DNA of 13,164 nucleotides. It comes from JBQCDV01 sp051960855. Lineage in GTDB: Bacteria; Actinomycetota; Actinomycetes; JAJZTN01. The notes below the pieces were generated by a model. That model was given only the letters and a program-made list of their open reading frames with translations. It was not told the origin of the DNA and made no database searches. Every line of letters begins with the position of its first letter. The first letter of the stretch is position 1. Positions 1 through 5,822 of this stretch are shown in pieces. The position numbers and the translations under genes were made by a program. Location of the stretch: contig JBQCDV010000169.1 of NCBI GenBank assembly GCA_051960855.1, forward strand, positions 1 through 13,164. Direction: 5' to 3'.

Positions 1-99
1 GCAGCGGCAGCAATCGCGGTCGCTGTTGCCGCACTGAGTGCAACAGCAGCCGCCCTGGAACGAGTGCGCATCGTTGCGACACTTCCTCTCGAGTGGTAA
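1..99 (+). CDS. C-terminal fragment of an unidentified, probably membrane, protein (5' end outside window)
   Basis: An open frame runs from the first base to a TAA at 97-99 and encodes 32 residues with no start codon visible, so this is the tail of a gene beginning left of the window. The residues are an Ala/Val/Leu-rich stretch (AAAAIAVAVAALSATAAALE) followed by RVRIVATLPLEW. The first 19 or so residues could be the last transmembrane helix of a membrane protein, with a short tail after it. Nothing in the fragment identifies a family. Support is the open frame, its composition, and a hairpin just after the stop (146-177) that would suit a gene end. A chance open frame in GC-rich DNA is the alternative. 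Confidence 0.42.
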   Translation, partial: AAAAIAVAVAALSATAAALERVRIVATLPLEW

Positions 100-145
100 G
101 GGCCGATAACGGCAGCGATCTACCAACACGAGAAAGACGGCAAAC

Positions 146-177
146 CGGACAAGAGCGACAAGACGCGCTGTTGTCCG
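146..177. terminator. Hairpin between convergent genes, candidate bidirectional terminator
   Basis: Arms 146-157 (CGGACAAGAGCG) and 166-177 (CGCTGTTGTCCG) pair over 11 positions with one G-G mismatch, around an 8-nt loop. The hairpin lies between the plus-strand stop at 97-99 and the minus-strand transporter stop at 182-184. No T-tract follows, as is usual in high-GC actinobacteria. Its function as a terminator is inferred from position and stability. Confidence 0.5.
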
Positions 178-181
178 ACAA

Positions 182-1384
182 TCACCCTGCGTGTGCGTCT
201 GCCCCGGAAGGAGTAGGCGGAGGGGCGGCGCGGCTCAGCAGCGCCACGCCCACACCCAGTGCCACCACGAGCCAGAGCGCGCGCCCCAGCCCGACGTGGT
301 TGGCCAGCAACCCGAGAGCCGGAGGCCCGACCAGGAAGCCGCCATAGCCGAGCGTCGACACCACCGCGATCGCCTGCGCCGGAGCCGCCCGGGTGTCGCC
401 AGCGGCGCTCATAGCCAAGGGGAAGGCCACGGCGATCCCTAAGCCCCAGCCGACCGATCCGAGGTACGGACCGACGATTCCTGGAACTGTCAGCGTGACG
501 ATAACGCCGACGATGGCGAGCACAGCGCCGTAGCGGAGCGCGCCGACCCGGCCGAAGCGGTCCACGACCTTGCCGCCGCCGAGCCGACCGATAGTCATGG
601 CAGCCGCGAAGACACCGAAGCCGAAGGCCGCCTGCGCCTGCGTGGCGTCACGCTCCCGTGCCAGCAGCAGCGCGAGCCAGTCGTTGGCCGACCCCTCCGC
701 CCACGCCGCGCAGAAGGTCATCGCGCCGAGCATGAGGATGCGCGGGTCCCGCAGGAGACGACGGGCAGCAACCGGCGGTGCGGCGTTCGGCTCGGGTCGT
801 CCGTGGGGCAGCACGGTGCTGGCTGCGACGGTCGCGAGGCAGACGACGACGGCGACCACAGGCAGGTGCCCTCGAGGCCCCACACCGAGCTGCGCGACGA
901 GCGCACCGATAGCTGCCCCTGCCACCGACCCGAGGCTCCAGCCGGCGTGGAAGCCCGGCATCAGGGTGCGCCCGGCCCGTCGCTCCACAGCATCGCCGTC
1001 GACGTTCATCGCGACGTCCCACGTGCCGTAGAAGAAGCCGACGCAGAGCAGCACGACGCCCAGCACGATGATGCTCGGGGCGAAGGGAATGACCGCGTAG
1101 GCCAGGCACGCGCCCGTGGCCGCCACTCGCAACACGAACCGCGCACCGGGGCGCGCGATGATCGGCCCTGCCATGGGCATCGACAGCAGCGACCCGAGAC
1201 CGACTCCGAGCAGCGCGAGACCGAGCTGGCCGGGGTCGGCGTGCAGCGACTTGCTGACCGCGGGGATGCGGGAAACCCAGCTGGCGAACAGGAAACCGTT
1301 GATCGCAAAGATCAATCGCACGGCCCACACAGCCCGAACGACGCTGCTGGTCTCCTCGCGCGCGGCCGGCCGGGCGACTGTCAT
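182..1384 (-). CDS. MFS transporter, YbjJ-like
   Basis: This 400-residue integral membrane protein has the length and hydrophobic pattern of a 12-helix major facilitator superfamily carrier. The N-terminal half matches the YbjJ-like branch: GFLFASWVSRIP near residues 31-42, then LGLALLGVGLGSL, the WDVAMNVDG...VERR block near 122-136, and FHAGWSLGSVAGA near 145-157. A second-half motif-A equivalent reads GKVVDRFGRVGALR. The substrate is unknown for most of this family; sugar or drug efflux has been proposed for relatives. The ATG at 1384-1382 is preferred because a TAGGCT box (1396-1391, minus) ends 6 nt before it and no Shine-Dalgarno sequence is visible, which points to leaderless expression. 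It is divergent from the aldo/keto reductase across only 72 bp. The C-terminus is a Pro/Ala/Gly-rich cytoplasmic tail. The family call is firm; the substrate is open. Confidence 0.93.
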   Translation of the reverse strand: MTVARPAAREETSSVVRAVWAVRLIFAINGFLFASWVSRIPAVSKSLHADPGQLGLALLGVGLGSLLSMPMAGPIIARPGARFVLRVAATGACLAYAVIPFAPSIIVLGVVLLCVGFFYGTWDVAMNVDGDAVERRAGRTLMPGFHAGWSLGSVAGAAIGALVAQLGVGPRGHLPVVAVVVCLATVAASTVLPHGRPEPNAAPPVAARRLLRDPRILMLGAMTFCAAWAEGSANDWLALLLARERDATQAQAAFGFGVFAAAMTIGRLGGGKVVDRFGRVGALRYGAVLAIVGVIVTLTVPGIVGPYLGSVGWGLGIAVAFPLAMSAAGDTRAAPAQAIAVVSTLGYGGFLVGPPALGLLANHVGLGRALWLVVALGVGVALLSRAAPPPTPSGADAHAG

Positions 1385-1390
1385 CGCGCA

Positions 1391-1396
1391 AGCCTA
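1391..1396 (-). promoter_or_regulatory. -10 box for leaderless MFS transporter gene
   Basis: On the minus strand TAGGCT is followed by 6 nt (TGCGCG) and then the ATG at 1384. The TAnnnT form and this spacing place the transcription start at or near the A of the start codon. No convincing -35 element is seen. Confidence 0.55.
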
Positions 1397-1443
1397 CGGG
1401 GGCCGCAGAGGACTCCCGACAGGTCGCGCGGCGGGGGCGGTCC

Positions 1444-1449
1444 TAGGGT
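1444..1449 (+). promoter_or_regulatory. -10 box for leaderless aldo/keto reductase gene
   Basis: TAGGGT is followed by 7 nt (CGCTGGC) and then the ATG at 1457. No Shine-Dalgarno sequence precedes this ATG. Together with the opposing TAGGCT box at 1396-1391 it makes a compact divergent promoter in the 72-bp gap. No clear -35 is present. Confidence 0.6.
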
Positions 1450-1456
1450 CGCTGGC

Positions 1457-2425
1457 ATGGACTACACGCACCTGGGCCGCAGCGGCCTGACTGTCAGCCG
1501 GCTCTGCCTCGGGACCATGAACTTCGGTCCGCAGACGACGGAGCCCGACTCCCACCAGCTCATGGACCGCGCGCTCGAGCTGGGCATCAACTTCTTCGAC
1601 ACGGCGAACGTCTACGGCTGGGACCCGAAGGGCTGGACCGAGGAGATCCTCGGGCGCTGGTTTGCCCAGGGCGGCCAACGCCGCGACAAGGTCGTCCTCG
1701 CCACCAAGGTGTACGGCGGGATGACCGACTGGCCCAACGACACCTACCTGTCCGCCCGCAACATCATCCGGGCGTGCGACGCCTCGCTGCGCCGGCTGCA
1801 GACCGACTGGATCGACCTCTACCAGATGCACCACGTCGACCGGGCGACTCCGTGGGACGAGATCTGGCAGGCCTTCGAGACGCTGCGGCTGCAGGGGAAG
1901 GTCCTCTACTTCGGCTCGAGCAACCACGCCGGCTGGCACATCGCCAAGGCGAACGAGACAGCCGAACGCCGCGGCCAGGTGGGGCTGGTGGCGGAGCAGT
2001 CGATCTACAACCTGCTGACCCGCTCGGTCGAGCTCGAGGTGCTGCCCGCCTGCCTCGACTACGGCCTCGGCGTCATCCCGTGGTCTCCGCTGCACGGGGG
2101 CCTCCTCGGTGGCGTGATCCGAAAGACCCAGGAGGGCAAGCGTCGTCTCGAGGGCCGAGCGAAGGACGCGCTGGAGGCACACCGGCCGCAGATCGAGGCC
2201 TACGAGCAGCTGTGTGACGAGCTCGGCGAGCAGCCGGCCGACGTCGCGCTGGCCTGGCTGCTAGCGCAGCCGGCAGTGACCGCGCCCATCAACGGCCCGC
2301 GGACGATGGAGCAGCTCGACGGCTCCCTGCGGGCCCTCGAGATCACGTTGTCCGACGAGACCCTCGCACGGCTCGATGAGCTCTTCCCCGGGCATAAGAC
2401 GGCGCCCGAGGACTATGCCTGGTAG
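1457..2425 (+). CDS. Aldo/keto reductase
   Basis: This 322-residue protein is a full-length NAD(P)H-dependent oxidoreductase of the AKR superfamily (TIM barrel), reducing an unknown aldehyde or ketone in the cytoplasm. The N-terminus YTHLGRSGLTVSRLCLGTMNFG is the classic first strand and loop. The catalytic tetrad is intact: D48 and Y53 in FDTANVY, K84 in LATKVYG, and H125 in LYQMHH. GSSNHAGW (153-160) and QSIYNLLTR (181-189) are conserved barrel segments. INGPRTMEQLDGSL (278-291) is the NADP-phosphate loop, where Ile-Asn-Gly replaces the more common Ile-Pro-Gly. The open frame extends far upstream to 803, but that stretch lies antisense to the transporter and lacks AKR homology, and the ATG at 1457 follows a leaderless-type TAGGGT box. 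It resembles the voltage-gated-potassium-channel-beta or YajO-like AKR groups. The substrate cannot be told from sequence. Confidence 0.95.
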   Translation: MDYTHLGRSGLTVSRLCLGTMNFGPQTTEPDSHQLMDRALELGINFFDTANVYGWDPKGWTEEILGRWFAQGGQRRDKVVLATKVYGGMTDWPNDTYLSARNIIRACDASLRRLQTDWIDLYQMHHVDRATPWDEIWQAFETLRLQGKVLYFGSSNHAGWHIAKANETAERRGQVGLVAEQSIYNLLTRSVELEVLPACLDYGLGVIPWSPLHGGLLGGVIRKTQEGKRRLEGRAKDALEAHRPQIEAYEQLCDELGEQPADVALAWLLAQPAVTAPINGPRTMEQLDGSLRALEITLSDETLARLDELFPGHKTAPEDYAW

Positions 2426-2433
2426 GCGCTCTC

Positions 2434-2439
2434 TACGCT
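2434..2439 (+). promoter_or_regulatory. -10 box in front of the 28-aa ORF
   Basis: TACGCT lies just after the reductase stop codon and is followed by 7 nt (GAGGGTC) and a GTG at 2447, the same geometry as the reductase promoter. It suggests that the small ORF has its own leaderless transcript. Confidence 0.45.
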
Positions 2440-2446
2440 GAGGGTC

Positions 2447-2533
2447 GTGAGCGCCCGCACCCGACGCATCGTCGTCTTGATCGCCCTCGCGGCAATGATC
2501 GTGGGTATCGCGCTCGGCTCGCTCACCCGCTGA
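2447..2533 (+). CDS. Small single-pass membrane protein (28 aa)
   Basis: A GTG-initiated ORF of 28 codons ends at TGA 2531-2533. It begins MSARTRRIVVLIALAAMIVG and ends IALGSLTR, giving a short positively charged N-terminus (three Arg in the first seven residues), one hydrophobic helix over about residues 8-24, and a final Arg. This is the layout of a minimal membrane-inserted peptide. The start sits 7 nt after a TACGCT box, and the stop lies in a strong hairpin (2529-2564), so promoter, ORF and terminator form a complete small unit 21 bp after the aldo/keto reductase. I have an impression that tiny Arg-rich membrane ORFs of this kind recur in actinobacteria, but I cannot verify it. The function is unknown, and a chance ORF is possible. 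Confidence 0.55.
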   Translation: MSARTRRIVVLIALAAMIVGIALGSLTR

Positions 2534-2564
2534 CGGCCGCCGCTACTGCGTGGCGGCCGTCAGC
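2529..2564. terminator. 13-bp perfect hairpin, bidirectional terminator between convergent genes
   Basis: The arms at 2529-2541 and 2552-2564 (left arm GCTGACGGCCGCC) are perfect reverse complements around a 10-nt loop. The left arm contains the TGA of the small plus-strand ORF. The minus-strand TAG of the DinB-fold gene (2545-2543) is in the loop, and its last codons form the right arm. No T-tract is present. The stability and position between two converging stops support a shared terminator. Confidence 0.7.
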
Positions 2565-3328
2565 CGGTCGCGCAGAGCCTGCTGCAGCCCCTCGTCCCCG
2601 GTCACCGTCACCGCATCGTCGCCGCCGCGCGCCCACAACCAGAGCAGCACCTCGGCGGGGGGTCCGGCGACCGTGACGTCGGCAGCGGCGCCGCCTGACT
2701 CCCGAACGGCGCTGACCCGGCTCGGCTCGAGCAGCAGGCGCCACGTCTCGTCGGGGCGGGGGTGCGCGGTGGTGGTGACGACGACGGTGAAGGGCGGCGG
2801 AGCCGATGCGGACCCCGGCCACTCGCTCCAGTCGTCGTCGAGGAAGACCGCCAGCAGCTCGTCGATGCCGTCGACGGCCAGCGCTGGGTCGATCGGGGAG
2901 ATCTCCGACAGCGCGTGCGCAGCCTGGGCCGCCAGCTCGGCGTCCACCCGGTGGATGAGCGTCTCCTGCGCCATCCGTCGGATCCAGAAGCCGACGGTCT
3001 GGTCCTCCGGGAACCAGGTCCAGGCTGAGTCCGACGCCTCGTGCGACCGCAGCTCGTCGACGACGGCGTCGAGAGCCGCCGCGAACCACGCCAGCGGCTC
3101 GGCTGCGGACCGGTCGGGCGGCCACGGCTCGGGAGGTGCTCCGAGCCGGATGCACTGGACTTTGTGCTCGTAGACCTGGGCGGTGTGGCGGACGAGGTCC
3201 TCGACCGTCCAGCCGGGGCAGCTTGGCACCGGGACGCCCAGGCCGGCGGCACGAGCCGCACGCAGTAGTAGGGCGCCCTCGCGTTCGACAGCGGTGAGCA
3301 GGTCGGGCCAGGGCAACAGCGCGGTCAT
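2543..3328 (-). CDS. Maleylpyruvate isomerase-family mycothiol-dependent protein (DinB fold)
   Basis: This 261-residue protein belongs to the actinobacterial TIGR03083/MDMPI group: an N-terminal DinB-like four-helix metal-binding domain and a C-terminal MDMPI_C domain. The segment CPGWTVEDLVRHTAQVYEHK (37-56) is the family signature, and RRMAQETLIHRVDAE (117-131) holds the second metal motif. H48, E122 and H126 match the Zn-binding His/Glu/His triad of mycothiol-dependent maleylpyruvate isomerase. The C-terminal half (about 178-261) has the LWLWARGG segment typical of the family. Most members have no known substrate; a thiol-transfer or isomerase reaction using mycothiol is the family-based guess. 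It lies downstream of the MarR-MFS pair, separated by the tandem repeat, and may share their transcript. The ATG at 3328 has no good Shine-Dalgarno sequence. An out-of-frame upstream GTG at 3356 is rejected because its frame lacks the domain. Confidence 0.93.
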   Translation of the reverse strand: MTALLPWPDLLTAVEREGALLLRAARAAGLGVPVPSCPGWTVEDLVRHTAQVYEHKVQCIRLGAPPEPWPPDRSAAEPLAWFAAALDAVVDELRSHEASDSAWTWFPEDQTVGFWIRRMAQETLIHRVDAELAAQAAHALSEISPIDPALAVDGIDELLAVFLDDDWSEWPGSASAPPPFTVVVTTTAHPRPDETWRLLLEPSRVSAVRESGGAAADVTVAGPPAEVLLWLWARGGDDAVTVTGDEGLQQALRDRLTAATQ

Positions 3329-3331
3329 CCG

Positions 3332-3433
3332 GCCAGCATGTCAGCCGGGCGAGCACGTCAGCCGGGCCAGCATGTCAGCCGGGCGAGCAGGTCAGCCGGG
3401 CCAGCAGGTCAGCCGGGCCAGTAGGTCAGGCCG
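3332..3433. repeat. Tandem repeat, six 17-bp units
   Basis: Six adjoining 17-bp units occupy 3332-3348, 3349-3365, 3366-3382, 3383-3399, 3400-3416 and 3417-3433. Units 1 and 3 are identical (GCCAGCATGTCAGCCGG). Units 2 and 4 begin GCGAGCA, unit 5 is GCCAGCAGGTCAGCCGG, and unit 6 is degenerate. The array fills the gap between the MFS stop (TGA at 3428-3426, inside unit 6) and 3 bp short of the DinB-fold ATG at 3328. The unit length is not a multiple of three, so the array is not a repeated peptide. It looks like a minisatellite that can change copy number by slippage. Confidence 0.9.
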
Positions 3434-4745
3434 AGGTGACTCGTTCGAGGACGGCTTCGCGCTCGACGATCAGTGCCGGACGTGGCCGGAGTTGGGTGTG
3501 CACGCTCACGTGCTGCACCCGGGCCAGGGCGACGATGCCGAGCAGGGCGGCCGCCAGCGACGCGATCCCGCCGAGCAAGAGCGACCAGCGCGCCCCGAAG
3601 GTCTCCCCCACCCAGCCGACCAGCGGGCTGCCGATCGGCGTGCTGCCCATGAAGATCATCATGTAGAGCGCCATCACCCGGCCCCGCATCGCCGGGCTCA
3701 CGGCCAGCTGCATCGTCGCGTTGGCAGCTGTGATGAAGGTCAGCGACGACACTCCCACCGGGATCAGGCACAGCGCGAAGGCCAGGTAGGTCGGCATCAG
3801 GCCAGCCGCGATCTCCAGAACGCCGAAGGCCGTGGCGGCGCCCAGCAGCAGGCGCAGGCGGGGACGGCCGCGCCGAGCGGCGAGCAGGGCACCCGTGAGG
3901 GAGCCGATGGCCATGATCGAGCCGAGCAGGCCGTACTCCCCCGCACCCTTGTGGAAGACCTCGGTGGCCACGAGCGCCGTGGTCATCTGGAAGTTCAGAC
4001 CCAGACAGCCGATCACGCCGACGACGGACAGCACCACCACCAGGTCGCGGCGCCCGCGCACGTAGCGCAGACCCTCGCGCAGCTGACCCGGCCCACGGGT
4101 GGCCCGAGGCGACGGGGCGAGCTCGCGCGGGTTCATCGAGGCGAGCGCGGCGATCAGCGCGAGGTAGGTGAAACCGTTGATGAGGAAGGCGGGACCGGTG
4201 CCGGCCGCGGCGATGAGCAGACCGGCCACCGCAGGTCCGACGACGCGCGCGGCGTTGAACGACGCGCTGTTGAGCCCGACAGCATTGGTCAGGTCGTCGC
4301 GGCCGACCATCTCGACCACGAAGGTCTGCCTGGCAGGGTTGTCGACTGCTGTGACGACGCCGAGGGCGAAGGCCAGCGCGTAGACGTGCCAGACCTGCAC
4401 CACGCCTGCCACGTCGAGCAGGCCGAGGGTCAGCGAGACAGCACCCATGGCGATCTGGGTGTAGACGAGCAGCCGGCGCTTGGGCAGGCGGTCGGCGAGC
4501 ATCCCGCCCCACATACCGAACAGCAGCATCGGCAGGAACTGCAGGCCGGTCGTGATGCCAAGCGATGTCCCGTTGCCACCGGGCAGGTGCAGGACGAGCC
4601 AGTCCTGCGCGACACGCTGCATCCACGTGCCGATGTTGGAGACCAGAGCGCCCGTGGCGTAGATGCGGTAGTTGCGGATGCGCAGCGAGCGGAACGTGCC
4701 GCCGGACGATCCTGCCGACCCTCGGCCGGCTGTCAGCGCCGTCAT
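3426..4745 (-). CDS. MFS transporter, DHA3-type drug/siderophore exporter-like
   Basis: This 439-residue protein has the length of a 12-helix MFS exporter. FRSLRIRNYRIYATGALVSN (18-37) and IGTWMQRVAQDWLVL (38-52) are the opening signature of the DHA3/EntS-like group, and GMWGGMLADRLPKRR (77-91) is motif A with its conserved Asp-Arg. AVDNPARQTFVVEMVGRDDL after helix 4 is also typical. Members pump out drugs or siderophores with proton exchange; the substrate here is unknown. Its ATG (4745-4743) overlaps the TGA of the upstream MarR gene as ATGA, so the two are translationally coupled. This is the common arrangement of a MarR regulator controlling the pump it is co-transcribed with. The C-terminus (AVLERVTSA) ends within the tandem repeat. 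The family call is strong; the cargo is open. Confidence 0.95.
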   Translation of the reverse strand: MTALTAGRGSAGSSGGTFRSLRIRNYRIYATGALVSNIGTWMQRVAQDWLVLHLPGGNGTSLGITTGLQFLPMLLFGMWGGMLADRLPKRRLLVYTQIAMGAVSLTLGLLDVAGVVQVWHVYALAFALGVVTAVDNPARQTFVVEMVGRDDLTNAVGLNSASFNAARVVGPAVAGLLIAAAGTGPAFLINGFTYLALIAALASMNPRELAPSPRATRGPGQLREGLRYVRGRRDLVVVLSVVGVIGCLGLNFQMTTALVATEVFHKGAGEYGLLGSIMAIGSLTGALLAARRGRPRLRLLLGAATAFGVLEIAAGLMPTYLAFALCLIPVGVSSLTFITAANATMQLAVSPAMRGRVMALYMMIFMGSTPIGSPLVGWVGETFGARWSLLLGGIASLAAALLGIVALARVQHVSVHTQLRPRPALIVEREAVLERVTSA

Positions 4746-5173
4746 GCCTGCGCCAACCGGTCGAGGATGAGCGAAGCCCGGCGCAGGGTCTCGCGCTCCT
4801 CCCGGTCGAGCGAGGACATCTGCTTCGCGAGCCAGGCCTCCCGCTGCTTCCGGTCGGCCTGCAGGAGGTCGCGAGCGGCGTCCGTGAGTGCCACCAGCAC
4901 CTGCCGGCCGTCGGTCGGGTGCGGGGCGCGGGTGACGAGCCCGAGCTCCTCGAGATGGCCCAGCACGCGGGTCATCGAGGGCGGCTGCACCCGCTCGTGG
5001 TCGGCGAGCTCGCGTGGGGTCAGCGGGCCGTGGCGGTCGAGCGTTCCGAGCGTGGCCAGCTGGGTGAAAGACAGGGAGGTCTCGAAGCGCTCGCGGCGCA
5101 GCCTCCTGGCGAGTCGCATGACCGAGGTCCGAAGCTGGTGGGCGAGTTCGGCCTGGGTCAGCACGCTGGGCAT
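4742..5173 (-). CDS. MarR-family transcriptional regulator
   Basis: This 143-residue winged-helix regulator has helix 1 at about 6-30, a recognition helix-turn-helix at about 51-82 (LTPRELADHERVQPPSMTRV then LGHLEELGLVTR), and the wing HPTDGRQVLVALTDAA (85-100), all canonical for MarR. A long dimerization helix ends the protein. MarR proteins usually repress their own operon until a small phenolic or drug ligand binds. The partner is the coupled MFS exporter (4-bp overlap). Two ATGs are possible. The one at 5173 lies 6 nt after a TACGCT box (5185-5180) and fits leaderless expression, so I chose it; the ATG at 5191 would add six residues (MSYANK). Operator-like repeats (5177-5204) cover this region, suggesting autorepression. 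The longer frame to 5374 overlaps the divergent sigma gene and lacks homology. Confidence 0.93.
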   Translation of the reverse strand: MPSVLTQAELAHQLRTSVMRLARRLRRERFETSLSFTQLATLGTLDRHGPLTPRELADHERVQPPSMTRVLGHLEELGLVTRAPHPTDGRQVLVALTDAARDLLQADRKQREAWLAKQMSSLDREERETLRRASLILDRLAQA

Positions 5174-5176
5174 CTT

Positions 5177-5204
5177 GTTAGCGTAACTCATTAGTTTGGC
5201 TAAC
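5177..5204. promoter_or_regulatory. Candidate MarR operator, nested palindromes over the marR start
   Basis: The outer arms GTTAGC (5177-5182) and GCTAAC (5199-5204), with inner arms AACT (5185-5188) and AGTT (5193-5196), form one 28-bp imperfect palindrome. It can also be read as two 11-bp boxes of GTT-N-TAAC type, GTTAGCGTAAC (5177-5187) and GTTTGGCTAAC (5194-5204), spaced 17 bp centre to centre. Their AT-rich half-sites stand out from the GC-rich surroundings. The first box covers the predicted marR -10 element, so binding would block its transcription. Confidence 0.6.
5180..5185 (-). promoter_or_regulatory. -10 box for leaderless marR-MFS operon
   Basis: On the minus strand TACGCT is followed by AACAAG and the ATG at 5173. 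It sits inside the left operator-like box. This gives the regulator the same geometry as the other leaderless genes in the window. Confidence 0.5.
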
Positions 5205-5262
5205 GACACGAGTTCGTCGTTTACTCCCGGGCTCCGGTGCAGCAACGTTCGATGTTCTTCGT

Positions 5263-5291
5263 GCAACCTCTGCGAGGGTGGGCTGCGTGAG
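5263..5291 (+). promoter_or_regulatory. Possible ECF-type promoter of the sigma factor gene
   Basis: GCAACC (5263-5268) and CGTGAG (5286-5291) are separated by 17 bp. An AAC-containing -35 and a CGT-containing -10 resemble many ECF-sigma promoters and would allow autoregulation. A second GCAAC lies 21 bp upstream at 5242-5246. The match is short and unsupported by any comparison. Confidence 0.25.
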
Positions 5292-5297
5292 GACGTC

Positions 5298-5822
5298 GTG
5301 AGCAACGAACAGCCGACGGAGGCCCTCGACTTCCGTGTCTGGGCGGCGGGGGCACGACCGCGGCTGCGACGCACGGCCTATCTGCTGTGCGGCGACTGGC
5401 ACCAGGCGGAGGACCTGACCCAGGACGTCCTGGTGCGGGTCTATGCGGTGTGGCACCGAGTGGCGCGGATGTCGGCCCCCGACGCCTACGCCCGGAAGGC
5501 GATGGTCAACGCGCACCGGAGTGCGCTGCGACGACCATCGCGACGTGAACAGGTGGTCGAGTTGGTCCCCGACCGCATCGACCTTCGCGTGCCGCTGTCG
5601 GCAACCGAGGAGCGCGACGAGCTGTTGGCCGCCCTGGCCGACCTCGGCACGTCGCAGCGGACGATCGTCGTCCTGCGCTACTGGGAGGACCTCTCGGTGG
5701 CCGAGGTGGCCGAGCTGCTGCACCTGAGCGCCGGCACCGTCAAGAGCCAGGCGGCCCGCGGCCTGCAGCACCTGCGTCGCACGCTCACCGCCGTCAGCCT
5801 GAGCGAGGAGGAGCCAGCATGA
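5298..5822 (+). CDS. ECF RNA polymerase sigma factor, SigE-family
   Basis: This 174-residue group-4 sigma factor has a sigma-2 region at about 12-80 and a sigma-4 region at about 105-162. RTAYLLCGDWHQAEDLTQDV (25-44) is the core-binding helix pair of the SigE-like actinobacterial group. RTIVVLRYWEDLSVAEVAEL (121-140) followed by SAGTVKSQAARGLQHLR (144-160) is the -35-binding helix-turn-helix. There is no SnoaL or other C-terminal extension. The frame is open from 5196, but the first 34 residues are Cys/Ser-rich and unlike the family. The GTG at 5298 has GAGGA (5289-5293) four nt upstream and gives the usual length. Its TGA overlaps the ATG of the membrane-protein gene as ATGA, which marks the two as a coupled pair. 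It is divergent from marR across about 124 bp. Confidence 0.92.
   Translation: MSNEQPTEALDFRVWAAGARPRLRRTAYLLCGDWHQAEDLTQDVLVRVYAVWHRVARMSAPDAYARKAMVNAHRSALRRPSRREQVVELVPDRIDLRVPLSATEERDELLAALADLGTSQRTIVVLRYWEDLSVAEVAELLHLSAGTVKSQAARGLQHLRRTLTAVSLSEEEPA

Noticed and set aside
803..1456. N-terminal extension of the aldo/keto reductase
   Set aside because: The extra 218 codons are antisense to the MFS gene, lack AKR features, and are cut off by a clear leaderless promoter and ATG at 1457.
3332..3433. CRISPR array
   Set aside because: The 17-bp units abut with no spacers and are too short for CRISPR repeats, and no cas gene is present.
3183..5186. 667-codon plus-strand open frame
   Set aside because: It runs antisense to the DinB-fold, MFS and most of the MarR genes, which have clear homology. 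Its composition (His/Gln/Arg/Glu-rich) is that of the antisense strand of GC-rich membrane genes.
5196..5297. Cys/Ser-rich N-terminal extension of the sigma factor
   Set aside because: The extension starts at a TTG inside the operator-like palindrome and does not resemble sigma-factor sequence. The GTG at 5298 with GAGGA fits better.
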